NCBI GenBank assembly: GCA_963747595.1
Contig: CAVVFO010000001.1
Coordinates: 620,001-684,000, forward strand
DNA length: 64,000 nucleotides
Direction: 5' to 3'
DNA from: Oleiagrimonas sp963747595
GTDB taxonomy: Bacteria; Pseudomonadota; Gammaproteobacteria; Xanthomonadales; Rhodanobacteraceae
The notes beneath the pieces were generated by a model. The model had not been told where the DNA came from. It ran no database searches and saw nothing but the letters and a program-made list of their open reading frames with translations. How positions within the stretch are numbered: position 1 is the first letter of the stretch; every line of letters starts with the position of its first letter. The position numbers were made by a program, and so were the translations under genes. Of this stretch, positions 53,189 to 61,811 are shown piece by piece.

Positions 53189-53749
53189 TCAATATTTCAC
53201 CGGATCCATGATGGCGTCCAGATTCAGGCTGTCGCACAACTCCAGAAAATCGTCACGCAGGGCGGCGATATGGCTGTCGGCAGGGATGCCGATGGTGATC
53301 TGTGCCTGGAACATGTCGGCATGCGTCTGCATTGCCTGGTAGCGCATGGATGTCAGCTGTTCGATGCTGATCTGGCGCTGGGCGAAGAATGCCAGCACCT
53401 CGACCAGCAGGCCGTTCTTGTCCGCGGCGATGATCTCCACCACGTAGGGCAGCTGGCGGCTCTGGGTGCGATCGGACCGGGCGCGGTAGTGCACCAGATG
53501 CAGGTCCGCATTGTGGGCCATGCGGTTGAGCGCGTTTTCCAGCTTGGCGATCGCGTCCCACGGCCCGCGTGCCAGCAACACCAGCGACACATCGCCGCCG
53601 ACGGTGCTGGCGCGAGCATCGGCGAGGCTGCAGCCGGCTTCGGCGACGCGTCGTACCAGGTCCAGAAGTGGTGAGCGCTGCGCCGTGGACAGCGTGTGCA
53701 CGAGGAGATGATTGTCGTTGCCGGGACGCTGCGGTGAAGGGGGGTTCAA
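53189..53749 (-). CDS. gcvR: Glycine cleavage system transcriptional repressor-like protein GcvR
   Basis: About 186 residues with two ACT domains: HTLSTAQRSPLLDLVRRVAEAGCSLADARAS and YVVEIIAADKNGLLVEVLAFFAQRQISIEQL. GcvR-type proteins interact with GcvA in glycine regulation, and the dapA-adjacent location (bcp-gcvR-dapA) is conserved in relatives. The open frame extends to 53998, overlapping dapA on the opposite strand, so the true start must be downstream; I chose TTG at 53749 by length, with low certainty. The intergenic region to dapA is only about 160 bases and holds a hairpin. Confidence 0.85.
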   Translation of the reverse strand: MNPPSPQRPGNDNHLLVHTLSTAQRSPLLDLVRRVAEAGCSLADARASTVGGDVSLVLLARGPWDAIAKLENALNRMAHNADLHLVHYRARSDRTQSRQLPYVVEIIAADKNGLLVEVLAFFAQRQISIEQLTSMRYQAMQTHADMFQAQITIGIPADSHIAALRDDFLELCDSLNLDAIMDPVKY

Positions 53750-53849
53750 GGCGAAAGATACCTGGTGCGAAGGAGTCCCGGTGGTGCCCCCGGCACGCCT
53801 GCGTCGGGGAGCCGCAGAAGAGCCCATCGACGGAACGGGCGAGGTCAGC

Positions 53850-53880
53850 TTACTTGCCCGGTGGCGGAGCCCGCAAGTAA
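53850..53880. promoter_or_regulatory. Hairpin/inverted repeat upstream of dapA
   Basis: Perfect 8-base arms ttacttgc and gcaagtaa separated by 15 bases, in the divergent gcvR-dapA promoter region, 32 bases ahead of the dapA start codon. Could be an operator or an RNA hairpin. No riboswitch family recognised. Confidence 0.35.
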
Positions 53881-53912
53881 CATCCGGAGTCGGAATCAGC
53901 CTGGAATTTTCC

Positions 53913-54806
53913 TTGAATATCAGTGGAAGCATATGCGCACTGGTCACGCCGTTCACGGCCGATGGCGCGCTGGATCTGCACGCCTTCGCGCAGCTCATCG
54001 ACTTTCAGATCGAATCCGGCACCCAGGCCCTGGTGATCGCCGGATCCACCGGCGAAGCGCATTTTCTGCAGCCGGAGGAGTACGATCAGCTGCTGCGTCG
54101 TGCCGTCGAGCAAGTGGCCGGCCGGGTTCCGGTGATCGCCGGGACCGGTGAGGCGGGGACGGACAAGACCGTTGCGCTGACTCGACGTGCCGCCGCGCTG
54201 GGCGCGGACGCGGCCTTGGTGGTGACGCCTTATTACGTGCGTCCCACGCAAGACGGCTTGCGCATGCATTTCCACCACGTGGCCGAACACGGCGGCCTGC
54301 CGGTTATTCTCTATAATGTGCCCGCGCGCACCGGATGCGATCTCCAGCCCGTCACCATGGCGGATCTGGCGCGGCATCGGCGGATCATCGGAGTGAAGGA
54401 AGCCCGCGGCGACGCCGAACGCATCGCCGCGGTTGCGGAACTTGCGGACGCGGACTTCGTCTATCTGTCCGGCGACGACGGCAGTGCCCATGAGGCCATG
54501 CTGCGTGGCGCCGCCGGCACCATTTCGGTGGTGGCCAACATTGCGCCACAGGCATTCCGGAAATTGTGCGATGCTGCGTGCAATGGCGACCGCTCGCGTG
54601 CCGGCCACATCGCGCAGGTGCTTGCGCCCTTGATCGAAGCGCTGCAGGCAGGGCCGAATCCCACGCCGATCAAGGCGGTGCTGGCCGACGCCGGCCACTG
54701 CGGTGCCGGCGTCAGGCTGCCGCTGATCGAATTGCCCGCGGGACCGGCGCGTGCCCGGTTGCGCGACACACTGAACGCCGTCGCGGACGCATTGTCCATC
54801 GACTGA
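53913..54806 (+). CDS. dapA: 4-hydroxy-tetrahydrodipicolinate synthase
   Basis: First committed enzyme of the lysine/diaminopimelate branch; condenses pyruvate with aspartate semialdehyde. 297 residues from the TTG at 53913 (MNISGSICALVTPF), which has GGAA upstream and matches the family N-terminus; no ATG fits. Motifs: GSTGEAHFLQPEEYDQLL, VVTPYYVRPTQDGL, YNVPARTGCDL with the catalytic Tyr, and IGVKEARGD with the Schiff-base Lys. Followed by a BamC-like lipoprotein, an order also seen in E. coli dapA-bamC. Confidence 0.95.
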   Translation: MNISGSICALVTPFTADGALDLHAFAQLIDFQIESGTQALVIAGSTGEAHFLQPEEYDQLLRRAVEQVAGRVPVIAGTGEAGTDKTVALTRRAAALGADAALVVTPYYVRPTQDGLRMHFHHVAEHGGLPVILYNVPARTGCDLQPVTMADLARHRRIIGVKEARGDAERIAAVAELADADFVYLSGDDGSAHEAMLRGAAGTISVVANIAPQAFRKLCDAACNGDRSRAGHIAQVLAPLIEALQAGPNPTPIKAVLADAGHCGAGVRLPLIELPAGPARARLRDTLNAVADALSID

Positions 54807-54832
54807 TTGTCATCCAACGGAACCACCCATCC

Positions 54833-55408
54833 ATGAAGAAAGTACTGATCGCCATGCTCGTCTCGACCGTTCTGCTGACCGGTTGCGGACTCTTTCATTC
54901 GAACAAGGACTGGAAAGGCGCCAAGCAGGAGAATCCGCTGGAAGTGCCGCCCAACCTGGATCGGCCGGATGTCAGCGATGCGCTGACCATTCCCAGCGTC
55001 AATCCGTCATCGGATACCGGGGCCGCGTCGCAGGCGGCCCCGAGCCAGGCCAAAGGCAAGGCGCTGGTGCTCAAGGGCGGTGTCGACAACGCATTCAAGC
55101 GTGTCGGCATGGTGCTGGAGCATGGCTCGGTGGGCGACGTCAGCCATCAGGATCAGGCCACGCATACGTATCAGGTGCAGGTGCCCAACGGGGCGCAGAT
55201 CGCGCACAAGAAGGGATTTTTCGCACGTCACTTCAGCAATGTGCCGCACAGTGACAAGGGTAACGCCGATACATCGCAGTCCGGCACCTCGACGGTGTCG
55301 GTGCAGGTGTCTGCAAGCAGTGATGGCGGTAGCGTGGTCACCGCCGACGGCAATGATGCTGCCGTGGCCAAGGTCATGGCCGCTCTGCGCGCACGTCTGG
55401 GAGGTTGA
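54833..55408 (+). CDS. bamC: BamC-like outer-membrane assembly lipoprotein
   Basis: 191 residues. MKKVLIAMLVSTVLLTGCG is a lipoprotein signal with lipobox L-T-G-C. The N-terminal unstructured stretch has NPLEVPPNLDRPDV, the hallmark that binds BamD in E. coli BamC. A single short helix-grip-like region follows (about 75-190), so it is much shorter than the 344-residue E. coli protein and probably lacks one of the two C-terminal domains. Assigned mainly from the LEVPP motif and its place after dapA. Confidence 0.82.
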   Translation: MKKVLIAMLVSTVLLTGCGLFHSNKDWKGAKQENPLEVPPNLDRPDVSDALTIPSVNPSSDTGAASQAAPSQAKGKALVLKGGVDNAFKRVGMVLEHGSVGDVSHQDQATHTYQVQVPNGAQIAHKKGFFARHFSNVPHSDKGNADTSQSGTSTVSVQVSASSDGGSVVTADGNDAAVAKVMAALRARLGG

Positions 55409-55447
55409 GAAATACGGTGTGTCGGACGCGCCAGGCGGGGGACGCGG

Positions 55448-55771
55448 CTAGCGTTCCAGCAATGGCAGCTTGTTCGGCGTGTCTTCCCATTCCTTGGCGT
55501 CCGCCGGAGCGTCCTTGCGCTCGGTGAGCACGGGCCAGCTCTCGCACAGCTCCGCGTTCAGCGCCACGAACTGCTCCTGGCCGGCAGGCACGTCGTCTTC
55601 CGGATAGATGGCGTTGACCGGGCATTCCGGTTCGCACAGGGTGCAGTCGATGCACTCGTCCGGATTGATGGCAAGAAAATTGGGGCCTTCATGGAAGGCA
55701 TCGACCGGGCATACTTCGACGCAGTCGGTGTACTTGCACTTGATACAGCTTTCGACAACAACGAAGGTCAT
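55448..55771 (-). CDS. fdxA: Ferredoxin FdxA (7Fe-8S type)
   Basis: 107 residues. Cysteines at positions 9, 12, 17 and 21 (ESCIKCKYTDCVEVCP) and 40, 43, 46 and 50 (DECIDCTLCEPECP) bind two clusters; the irregular C-x2-C-x4-C-x3-C spacing in the first half is the pattern of the [3Fe-4S]/[4Fe-4S] Azotobacter-type ferredoxin. Essential electron carrier in many proteobacteria. Convergent with bamC, and downstream of the tRNA gene on the same strand. Confidence 0.95.
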   Translation of the reverse strand: MTFVVVESCIKCKYTDCVEVCPVDAFHEGPNFLAINPDECIDCTLCEPECPVNAIYPEDDVPAGQEQFVALNAELCESWPVLTERKDAPADAKEWEDTPNKLPLLER

Positions 55772-55939
55772 GGCAATGCTCGATGAATTGACTGGAGCGG
55801 CTCATCGCAGGTCCGGGCAGAGCGACTCTTTTCGAACAGTGCAGCCATGGATGGCCGCTTTTGATGCTGCGTCGCGAGCGATTGTCTTGCGTCTGCCAAG
55901 AGATGGCTGCGACGGCGATCATGGATGAGTGCAAAAAAA

Positions 55940-56015
55940 TGGTGCTCCCTACGAGACTCGAACTCGTGTTTTCGCCGTGAGAGGGCGACGTCCTGGACCG
56001 CTAGACGAAGGGAGC
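55940..56015 (-). tRNA. tRNA-Glu (CTC anticodon)
   Basis: Minus-strand cloverleaf: acceptor stem GCTCCCT/AGGGAGC, discriminator A, and an encoded CCA end. The D-arm is GTCTAGCGGTCCAGGAC, the anticodon stem-loop CGCCCTCTCACGGCG gives anticodon CTC, and the T-arm is CACGAGTTCGAGTCTCGT. Sequence resembles E. coli tRNA-Glu except that the anticodon is CTC instead of TTC. A T-run follows directly (55933-55939). Confidence 0.95.
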
Positions 56016-56085
56016 ATGGCTGCATGAAGCGCGATAGTATAGCGAAATTCCTCTCTCCGGCAATGGCAATCGTGCGGCGAGGGCA

Positions 56086-57477
56086 ATGCATGGACCACGT
56101 CAATCTTTTCGGGATATCAGTTTGAATCAGGAAACACGGAACGATGTGCGGCAACCGCTGGACATCATTCCCCGCGACCAGCACAGCGTTTCACGCAAGG
56201 ACATCAGCAAGGCTGCGCTGCGCGTACTCTATCGCCTGCATGAAGCCGGCTACGCCGCCTACCTGGTCGGTGGCGCCGTGCGCGACCTGCTGCTGGGGGC
56301 GCACCCCAAGGATTTCGATGTGGCCACGGATGCCACGCCCGAGGACGTGCGCAGGCTGTTCCGCAACTGCCGGTTGATCGGGCGGCGGTTTCGCCTGGCG
56401 CATGTGCTGTTCGGCCGCGAGATCATCGAGGTGGCCACGTTCCGCGGTCAGGCGGGCGAGGGCGAGCGGCACATGGTGGATGGTCGCATCGTGCGCGACA
56501 ACGTGTTTGGCAGCATCGAGGAAGACGCGGTGCGCCGTGATTTCCGCATCAACGCCATGTACTACAACATCGCCGATTTCAGCGTGCGCGATGAGGTCGG
56601 CGGCATGGAGGATCTCAAGGAACGCGTGTTGCGCCTGATCGGCGACCCGATCACCCGCTACCGCGAGGATCCGGTGCGGATGCTGCGGGCGGCGCGGCTT
56701 GCGGCCAAGCTGGATTTCCGTATCGATGACGCCGCCGCCGAGCCGTTTGCAGAGCTGGCGCCGCTGCTCACCGAGGCACCGCCGGCACGCCTGTTCGACG
56801 AGACGCTGAAGATGTTTCTGGGCGGGCACGGGCTGGCCAGTTTCCACATGCTGGAGAAGCACGGTCTGCTTGCCTCGCTGTATCCGCTGACCGCACGCAC
56901 CCTGGCGCGTGGCGACATGGTGCTGCGGCAGATGATCGAGACCGGGCTGTCCAACACCGATGCCCGCGTGCGTCAGGACAAGCCGGTGACGCCCTCGTTC
57001 CTGTTCGCGCTGCTGCTGTGGGGCGAGGTCAGTACGCTGGTGGCCGATATGCGCGAGGACGGCATGGATCACACCCTGGCCTGGCAGCGCGCCGCGCATC
57101 GTATCGTCGCCGAGCAGGCGCAGCGCGTGGCGATCCCGAAGCGATTTTCCTTCGCCATGGAAGAGATTTGGGCGCTGCAACCGCGTTTCGAGATGCGTAC
57201 GCGCAAGAAGGTCTTTCGATTGCTGGCGCATCCGCGGTTTCGCGCGGCCTATGATTTCTTGCTGCTGCGCGCGCCCGAATCCGACGACGTGCGCGCGCTG
57301 GGCGAATGGTGGACGCGGGCGCAGGAGTTGCCCGCCGAAGAGCTGTCGCAGGAACTGGCCGCCCTGAGCCAGGGCGGTGGCGGCAAGAGCGCCGCACCGG
57401 CCGGCAAGCGGCGCAGGCGCCGCGGCGCCCGCGGCAGGCGCAAGAAGTCCGAATCGTCATCGTCGACATCGGACTGA
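56086..57477 (+). CDS. pcnB: Poly(A) polymerase PcnB
   Basis: Adds poly(A) tails to RNA 3' ends, marking them for decay and controlling plasmid copy number RNAs. Class II nucleotidyltransferase with YLVGGAVRDLLLG and the catalytic carboxylates in KDFDVATDA; HMVDGRIVRDNVFG and RDFRINAMYYN follow, then RLIGDPITRYREDPVRMLRAARLAAKLDF. The C-terminal tail is very Arg/Lys rich, a usual RNA-binding feature. 463 residues from ATG 56086; a TTG at 56122 (after the predicted start) may be the true one. folK starts 8 bases after it, an arrangement known in E. coli. Confidence 0.94.
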   Translation: MHGPRQSFRDISLNQETRNDVRQPLDIIPRDQHSVSRKDISKAALRVLYRLHEAGYAAYLVGGAVRDLLLGAHPKDFDVATDATPEDVRRLFRNCRLIGRRFRLAHVLFGREIIEVATFRGQAGEGERHMVDGRIVRDNVFGSIEEDAVRRDFRINAMYYNIADFSVRDEVGGMEDLKERVLRLIGDPITRYREDPVRMLRAARLAAKLDFRIDDAAAEPFAELAPLLTEAPPARLFDETLKMFLGGHGLASFHMLEKHGLLASLYPLTARTLARGDMVLRQMIETGLSNTDARVRQDKPVTPSFLFALLLWGEVSTLVADMREDGMDHTLAWQRAAHRIVAEQAQRVAIPKRFSFAMEEIWALQPRFEMRTRKKVFRLLAHPRFRAAYDFLLLRAPESDDVRALGEWWTRAQELPAEELSQELAALSQGGGGKSAAPAGKRRRRRGARGRRKKSESSSSTSD

Positions 57478-57484
57478 GGGCCCC

Positions 57485-57991
57485 GTGACGCAGGCATTTG
57501 TCGGTCTGGGCAGCAACCTTGGCGATTCCGAAAGCGAGATCCGGCAGGCATTCGGCGCGCTGGATGCCGTCGCGCAGACGCGTCTGGTGCGGCAGTCGCG
57601 TCTGTACCGCACGCCGCCCTGGGGGCGCGCCGACCAGCCGGACTACGTCAACGCCGTGGCCGAGCTGGAGACCAGGTTGGAGCCGATAGCGTTGCTGCGC
57701 GCCATGCTGTCGATCGAGCGCGACGCAGGACGCGTGCGCGACGGCTCGCGGTGGGGCCCGCGGACCCTGGATCTGGACTTGCTGCTGTATGCGGATCGGC
57801 TCATTCACGTCGATGGCCTGCAGGTCCCGCATCCACATCTGGCCGAACGCGCGTTCGTCTTGCTGCCGCTGGTGGAGCTGGCGCCGGAGTACGATGTTCC
57901 CGGCATGGGGCGTGTTGCGGCGCTGCTGCAGGGGGTGGACGCCAGCAACTGCCGGCCGTTGTCTTCGCAGCAAAATGACGCCGGGGCTTGA
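57485..57991 (+). CDS. folK: 6-hydroxymethyl-7,8-dihydropterin pyrophosphokinase
   Basis: Folate-pathway kinase. 168 residues from the GTG at 57485 (MTQAFVGLGSNLGD), which begins at the family's first motif; the longer open frame is pcnB in another frame. RTPPWGRADQPDYVNAVAELET, RWGPRTLDLDLLLYADR and HPHLAERAFVLLPL are complete, including the metal-binding aspartates in D-L-D. Located between pcnB and panB, as in many gammaproteobacteria. Confidence 0.94.
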   Translation: MTQAFVGLGSNLGDSESEIRQAFGALDAVAQTRLVRQSRLYRTPPWGRADQPDYVNAVAELETRLEPIALLRAMLSIERDAGRVRDGSRWGPRTLDLDLLLYADRLIHVDGLQVPHPHLAERAFVLLPLVELAPEYDVPGMGRVAALLQGVDASNCRPLSSQQNDAGA

Positions 57992-58048
57992 GTCGCGGCC
58001 ACGCAGCCGCGGATAATCGCCTGTCCCCATCACGAGCACGTTGCGACC

Positions 58049-58864
58049 ATGCCCTCCGAACCACCAGTCCGCAAGCAAGTCACCGTGCGCACGTTGCACC
58101 AGATGAAAGCGGATGGCCACAAGATCGCCATGCTGACGGCCTACGACGCCGGGTTCGGCGCGCAGCTGGAGCGTGCCGGCGTGGACGTGGCGCTGGTCGG
58201 CGATTCGCTGGGCAACGTGGTGCAGGGGCATTCCAGCACGCTGCCGGTGACGCTGGAGCAGATGGTCTACCACACGGCCGCGGTGTCGCGCGGGCTGACC
58301 ACGCCGTTGCTGGTGGCCGACCTGCCGTTCATGAGTGATCGCGACGTACCGCACGCGATGGAAGCGGCGCGGCGGTTGATGGCCGAGGGCGGTGCGGCCA
58401 TGGTCAAGATCGAGGGCGGCGCCGCGGTGTGTTCCATTATCGAGGCGCTGACCGCGCGCGATATTCCCGTGTGCGGGCATCTCGGGCTGACGCCGCAATC
58501 GGTGCACAAGTTCGGCGGTCATCGCGTGCAGGGCAGGACTGCCGAGGGCGCCGAGGCGATTGTTGCCGATGCCCGCGCGGTGGCCGCAGCGGGAGCGGAC
58601 CTGCTGGTGGTGGAATGCGTGCCGGCCGAGCTCGGCGCGCGCATCAGCGCCGAAGTCTCCATCCCGGTGATCGGCATCGGTGCCGGCGCGCAGTGCGACG
58701 GCCAGGTGCTGGTGGTGTACGACATTCTCGGCCTGACGCCGGGCAAGCGGCCGCGCTTCAGCAAGGATTTTCTGGCCGGTCGCGGCAGCATCGCCGACGC
58801 CGTCGGCGCCTACGTCGAGGCGGTACGCGACGGCAGCTTCCCCGCTGCGGAACACACTTTCTGA
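58049..58864 (+). CDS. panB: 3-methyl-2-oxobutanoate hydroxymethyltransferase
   Basis: First step of pantothenate synthesis (ketopantoate from 2-oxoisovalerate). 271 residues of TIM-barrel fold: MLTAYDAGFGAQLERAGVDVALVGDSLGNVVQGHSST, VKIEGGAAV, HLGLTPQSVHKFGG, VVECVPAEL and VIGIGAGAQCDGQVLV. Metal-binding and catalytic acidic residues are in place. panC starts one base after its stop codon, so they form one operon. Confidence 0.97.
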   Translation: MPSEPPVRKQVTVRTLHQMKADGHKIAMLTAYDAGFGAQLERAGVDVALVGDSLGNVVQGHSSTLPVTLEQMVYHTAAVSRGLTTPLLVADLPFMSDRDVPHAMEAARRLMAEGGAAMVKIEGGAAVCSIIEALTARDIPVCGHLGLTPQSVHKFGGHRVQGRTAEGAEAIVADARAVAAAGADLLVVECVPAELGARISAEVSIPVIGIGAGAQCDGQVLVVYDILGLTPGKRPRFSKDFLAGRGSIADAVGAYVEAVRDGSFPAAEHTF

Positions 58865-58865
58865 C

Positions 58866-59711
58866 ATGCAGACCGTTGCCGACCCCTCCGCCTTGCGCGC
58901 CATCGTGCGCGGCTGGCATGCCCTGGGCCATTCGGTCGCGCTGGTGCCGACCATGGGCAACCTACACGCCGGACATTTCGCGCTGCTGAAGCAGGCGCGT
59001 TCGCGTTGCGACCGGGTCGTCGCCAGCATCTTCGTCAATCCCACCCAGTTCGGCCCCGGTGAGGATTTCGCCACCTATCCGCGCAGCCTGGCGCAGGATC
59101 AGGCCGGTCTGGCGGACCTCGGCTGCGACGTGGCATTCACCCCGGAGGTGGATACGATGTATCCGTTCGGCATCGAGAACGCCACCCGGGTGCACGTACC
59201 GCAGATCACCGAGATCCTGGAGGGCGCGCACCGTCCGGGACACTTCGACGGCGTGACCACCGTGGTGAGCAAACTGTTCCACCTGGTGCAGCCGGACATG
59301 GCCGTGTTCGGCCGCAAGGACTACCAGCAGTTGAAGGTGATCGAGCGCATGACGCGGGATCTCGGTCTGCCGATCAATATCGTCGGCGCCGAGACGCAAC
59401 GCGAGGACGACGGCCTGGCATTGAGTTCGCGCAATCAGTATCTGTCCGCGGACGAACGGCGCACCGCCGCCCAGATTCACGTGACCCTGCAGCAGATGCG
59501 TGAACTCCTGGCGACAGGCAAGGATCGGTCGATGATCGAGCAGGCATCGGCCTCGCGCCTGCGGCGGCTGGGGTTCGAACCCGATTACGTGGCGATTCGC
59601 CGTGCCGCCGATCTCGCCGAGCCCGATACCGGCGAGGGCGAACACCTGGTGGGTTTGATTGCGGCACGATTGGGACGCACGCGACTCATCGACAATCTTG
59701 CATTGAGCTGA
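58866..59711 (+). CDS. panC: Pantoate-beta-alanine ligase
   Basis: ATP-dependent ligase that joins pantoate and beta-alanine. 281 residues: PTMGNLHAGHFALLKQAR contains the HIGH-like nucleotide motif, IFVNPTQFGPGEDFATYPR, the binding loop VVSKLFHLVQPDMAVFGRKDYQQL and the KMSKS-like ALSSRNQYLS. Immediately downstream of panB with a one-base gap; panD follows after 136 bases. Confidence 0.97.
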   Translation: MQTVADPSALRAIVRGWHALGHSVALVPTMGNLHAGHFALLKQARSRCDRVVASIFVNPTQFGPGEDFATYPRSLAQDQAGLADLGCDVAFTPEVDTMYPFGIENATRVHVPQITEILEGAHRPGHFDGVTTVVSKLFHLVQPDMAVFGRKDYQQLKVIERMTRDLGLPINIVGAETQREDDGLALSSRNQYLSADERRTAAQIHVTLQQMRELLATGKDRSMIEQASASRLRRLGFEPDYVAIRRAADLAEPDTGEGEHLVGLIAARLGRTRLIDNLALS

Positions 59712-59847
59712 ACCATTGCGCGGCGGGCGGGCAGGTTTGCCGGGCACGACGCACTGCACACGATGCAATTCCGGCTTCAGTGGCTGCTGCGACAGCAATG
59801 CACTCGGCGTATACTGGGCGGCTGGCCCCACCCGCAAGATAGACCTC

Positions 59848-60228
59848 ATGCAACTGAACATGCTCAAAGCCAAGATCCATCGCGCCACGGTGACGCACGC
59901 CGAACTGCACTACGAAGGTTCGATCGCCATCGACGGCCTGCTGCTGGATGCCTCCGGCATCCGCGAGTACGAGCAGATTCACGCCTGGAATATCGCCAAC
60001 GGCAAGCGGTTCACCACGTACGCACTGCGAGCCGAGGAAGGGTCGGGGATCATTTCGGTCAACGGCAGTGCCGCGCATCGCGCCACGCCGGGCGACCTGG
60101 TCATCATTGCTGCCTTTGTGCAACTGGATGAGGCCGAGCTGGCGGGCTACCAGCCCACGTTGGTCTACGCCGATGCCGACAACGGCATCAGCCATACCAA
60201 TCACGCTATTCCCAAGCAGGTCGCCTGA
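59848..60228 (+). CDS. panD: Aspartate 1-decarboxylase
   Basis: Makes beta-alanine for pantothenate. 126 residues from ATG 59848 (MQLNMLKAKIHRATVTHA). The pro-enzyme self-cleaves at Gly24-Ser25 (HYEGSIAID), giving the pyruvoyl group; downstream GSGIISVNGSAAHRATPGDLVII is also characteristic. Completes the panB-panC-panD set. The 136-base gap from panC contains a TATACT-like box (about 59810), so it may have its own promoter. Confidence 0.96.
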   Translation: MQLNMLKAKIHRATVTHAELHYEGSIAIDGLLLDASGIREYEQIHAWNIANGKRFTTYALRAEEGSGIISVNGSAAHRATPGDLVIIAAFVQLDEAELAGYQPTLVYADADNGISHTNHAIPKQVA

Positions 60229-60358
60229 CGCAGAGGGATTCCGCAACCTGCGAGGGCCCGACATCGCAGGCGGCTCATGGATCCCGGACTTGATCCGGGG
60301 GACAGCGCCGCCTGTTTAAGGATAGCAACCCCAACTCTGCGCAAGCAGGCACGCCGGG

Positions 60359-60489
60359 CAGGGCGGATCAAGGAACGCCAGTGACGGATCCGCCTGCTTG
60401 CGGGGGAGGAGCATTCCTCCTCACAAACAGGCGGCTCCATCGCGACGCTCCTGACCGAAGGGAATCCCCGTGCGGGATTGAGTCACCCT
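60359..60489. repeat. Family A repeat, copy 6
   Basis: Left arm gggcggatcaaggaacg with core gacggatccgcctgcttgc, the partner caggcggctccatcg, and an altered right end cgggattgagtcaccct. The expected right end is gattgatccgccct; the change begins where the IS110-family element appears to join. Bases 60229-60358 upstream contain a further family A-like half unit and no gene. Confidence 0.75.
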
Positions 60490-60797
60490 TGTATGTTGGC
60501 TTTGCCCGTATTTTCACCCCCATTCACAAGCAAGAGAGAGTGGGCCTGTGTCAGCTGGAGATGCGACCCAGCATGATGCATGGTGTTCCAGTTCCCGGGT
60601 AGGCCGTACCACCCTGGAGGCGAGATGATCTCGACCTCGTACGTAGAGCGGCCCCCCGCCTCATCGCCCACCGCGTGGAGTATCCGGAAGCCGGTTCAAT
60701 GTGAGCCGGACTTCGCATCACAAGGTCGCAGCGGCATCAAATGCGAGGTCGGGGAGCCTGAGAACATTCTTGCGCATATCCAGCGAGGTGTCAGTCC
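60490..60797 (+). ncRNA. Candidate bridge RNA region of the IS110 element
   Basis: Non-coding left end of the element with several foldable stretches (for example ccggttcaatgtgagccgg near 60690). In IS110 elements such as IS621 this part encodes the bridge RNA whose loops pair with target and donor. CCACCCT at 60609-60615 equals the right-end sequence at 61822-61828 and nearly the left junction, as a guide would. Existence here is inferred from family knowledge. Confidence 0.35.
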
Positions 60798-61796
60798 ATG
60801 AGCACGACATATGTCGGTATCGATATCGGAGCCAAATCGGCCGTGATGGCGTGGCGCGCACACGAGCGCACGCTGGGCACGACATCGTTCAAGCAGACGG
60901 TGACCGGACACGCCGAACTGGTCAAAAAACTGCACACACTCAAGCCCACGTGCGTGGTGCTCGAAGCAACCGGGGTGTACTACTTTGACCTGGCTCTTGC
61001 GCTGATGCAGGCCTCCTTGCCGGTGGCCGTCATTAACCCGCGCAGTTACCACCACTTTGCCAAGTTGAAGCTAACGCAGACCAAGACCGACGCGACAGAT
61101 GCCGCCTTGCTGGCCGAGTACGGCCAATGCCTGAAACCCACGCTTTGGGTGGCTCCAGAGCCACATCACTTGACCCTGCGTGACATCGGCCGTCAACTCA
61201 ATCGGATTGTGGCTGCGCGCACCCAAGCCAAGAACCGACTCCATGCACTGCGCGCTCGACACGGCACGCTGCCCCTGTTGCTGGACGATGAGGTGGAGGC
61301 CATCGACACGTTTGATGCGCGCATTCCACGGTTGACCGCAGCGGCCATGGAGCAGATCCGCGCGTCGAGCGAGTTGACCGCCCACTACACGCACCTGTTT
61401 GCCGCCAAGGGAATTGGTCAGACATCGGCGATCGCCCTGTTGGCCGAGCTGTGCGTCTTGCCGCGTGACCTCAAGGCTCCGCAAGTGAGTCGCCATGCCG
61501 GGCTGGACGTGCGCATCGTGCAGTCCGGGACCAGCGTGCACAAAGCGCCACGGCTGAGCAAGGCCGGCAATGCGTATCTGCGCAGCGCGCTGTACATGCC
61601 TGCCCTGAGTGCCTCCGCGCACGATCCGCGCGCCCATGCCTTCTACGTGGCTCTGCAAGGCCGCGGCAAGAAGAAGATGCAGGGTATCGCCGCCATCATG
61701 CGCAAATACCTCACCGGCGCTTGGGCCTGCATGCGCAACAATGAACCCTTCGACTCCATCAAGCTGTTCAGCGATATTCACGTCGCTGAGGCTTGA
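60798..61796 (+). CDS. IS110-family transposase
   Basis: 332 residues. The N-terminal DEDD (RuvC-like) domain has TTYVGIDIGAKSAVMAW with the first Asp, VVLEATGVYYFDLA with Glu, and TKTDATDAALLAEYG with the paired Asps. The C-terminal Transposase_20 domain has FAAKGIGQTSAIALLAELC and RLSKAGNAYLRSALYMPALSA, which holds the conserved serine thought to act as nucleophile. All key residues are present and the frame is intact, so the element may be active. ATG 60798 chosen; no partner protein is needed. Confidence 0.93.
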   Translation: MSTTYVGIDIGAKSAVMAWRAHERTLGTTSFKQTVTGHAELVKKLHTLKPTCVVLEATGVYYFDLALALMQASLPVAVINPRSYHHFAKLKLTQTKTDATDAALLAEYGQCLKPTLWVAPEPHHLTLRDIGRQLNRIVAARTQAKNRLHALRARHGTLPLLLDDEVEAIDTFDARIPRLTAAAMEQIRASSELTAHYTHLFAAKGIGQTSAIALLAELCVLPRDLKAPQVSRHAGLDVRIVQSGTSVHKAPRLSKAGNAYLRSALYMPALSASAHDPRAHAFYVALQGRGKKKMQGIAAIMRKYLTGAWACMRNNEPFDSIKLFSDIHVAEA

Positions 61797-61811
61797 CCGG
61801 AAACAGAGTAT

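Noticed and set aside
60580..60801. Small coding frame in the left end of the IS110 element
   Set aside because: No homologous motif or ribosome binding site; the position fits the non-coding bridge RNA segment of the family instead.
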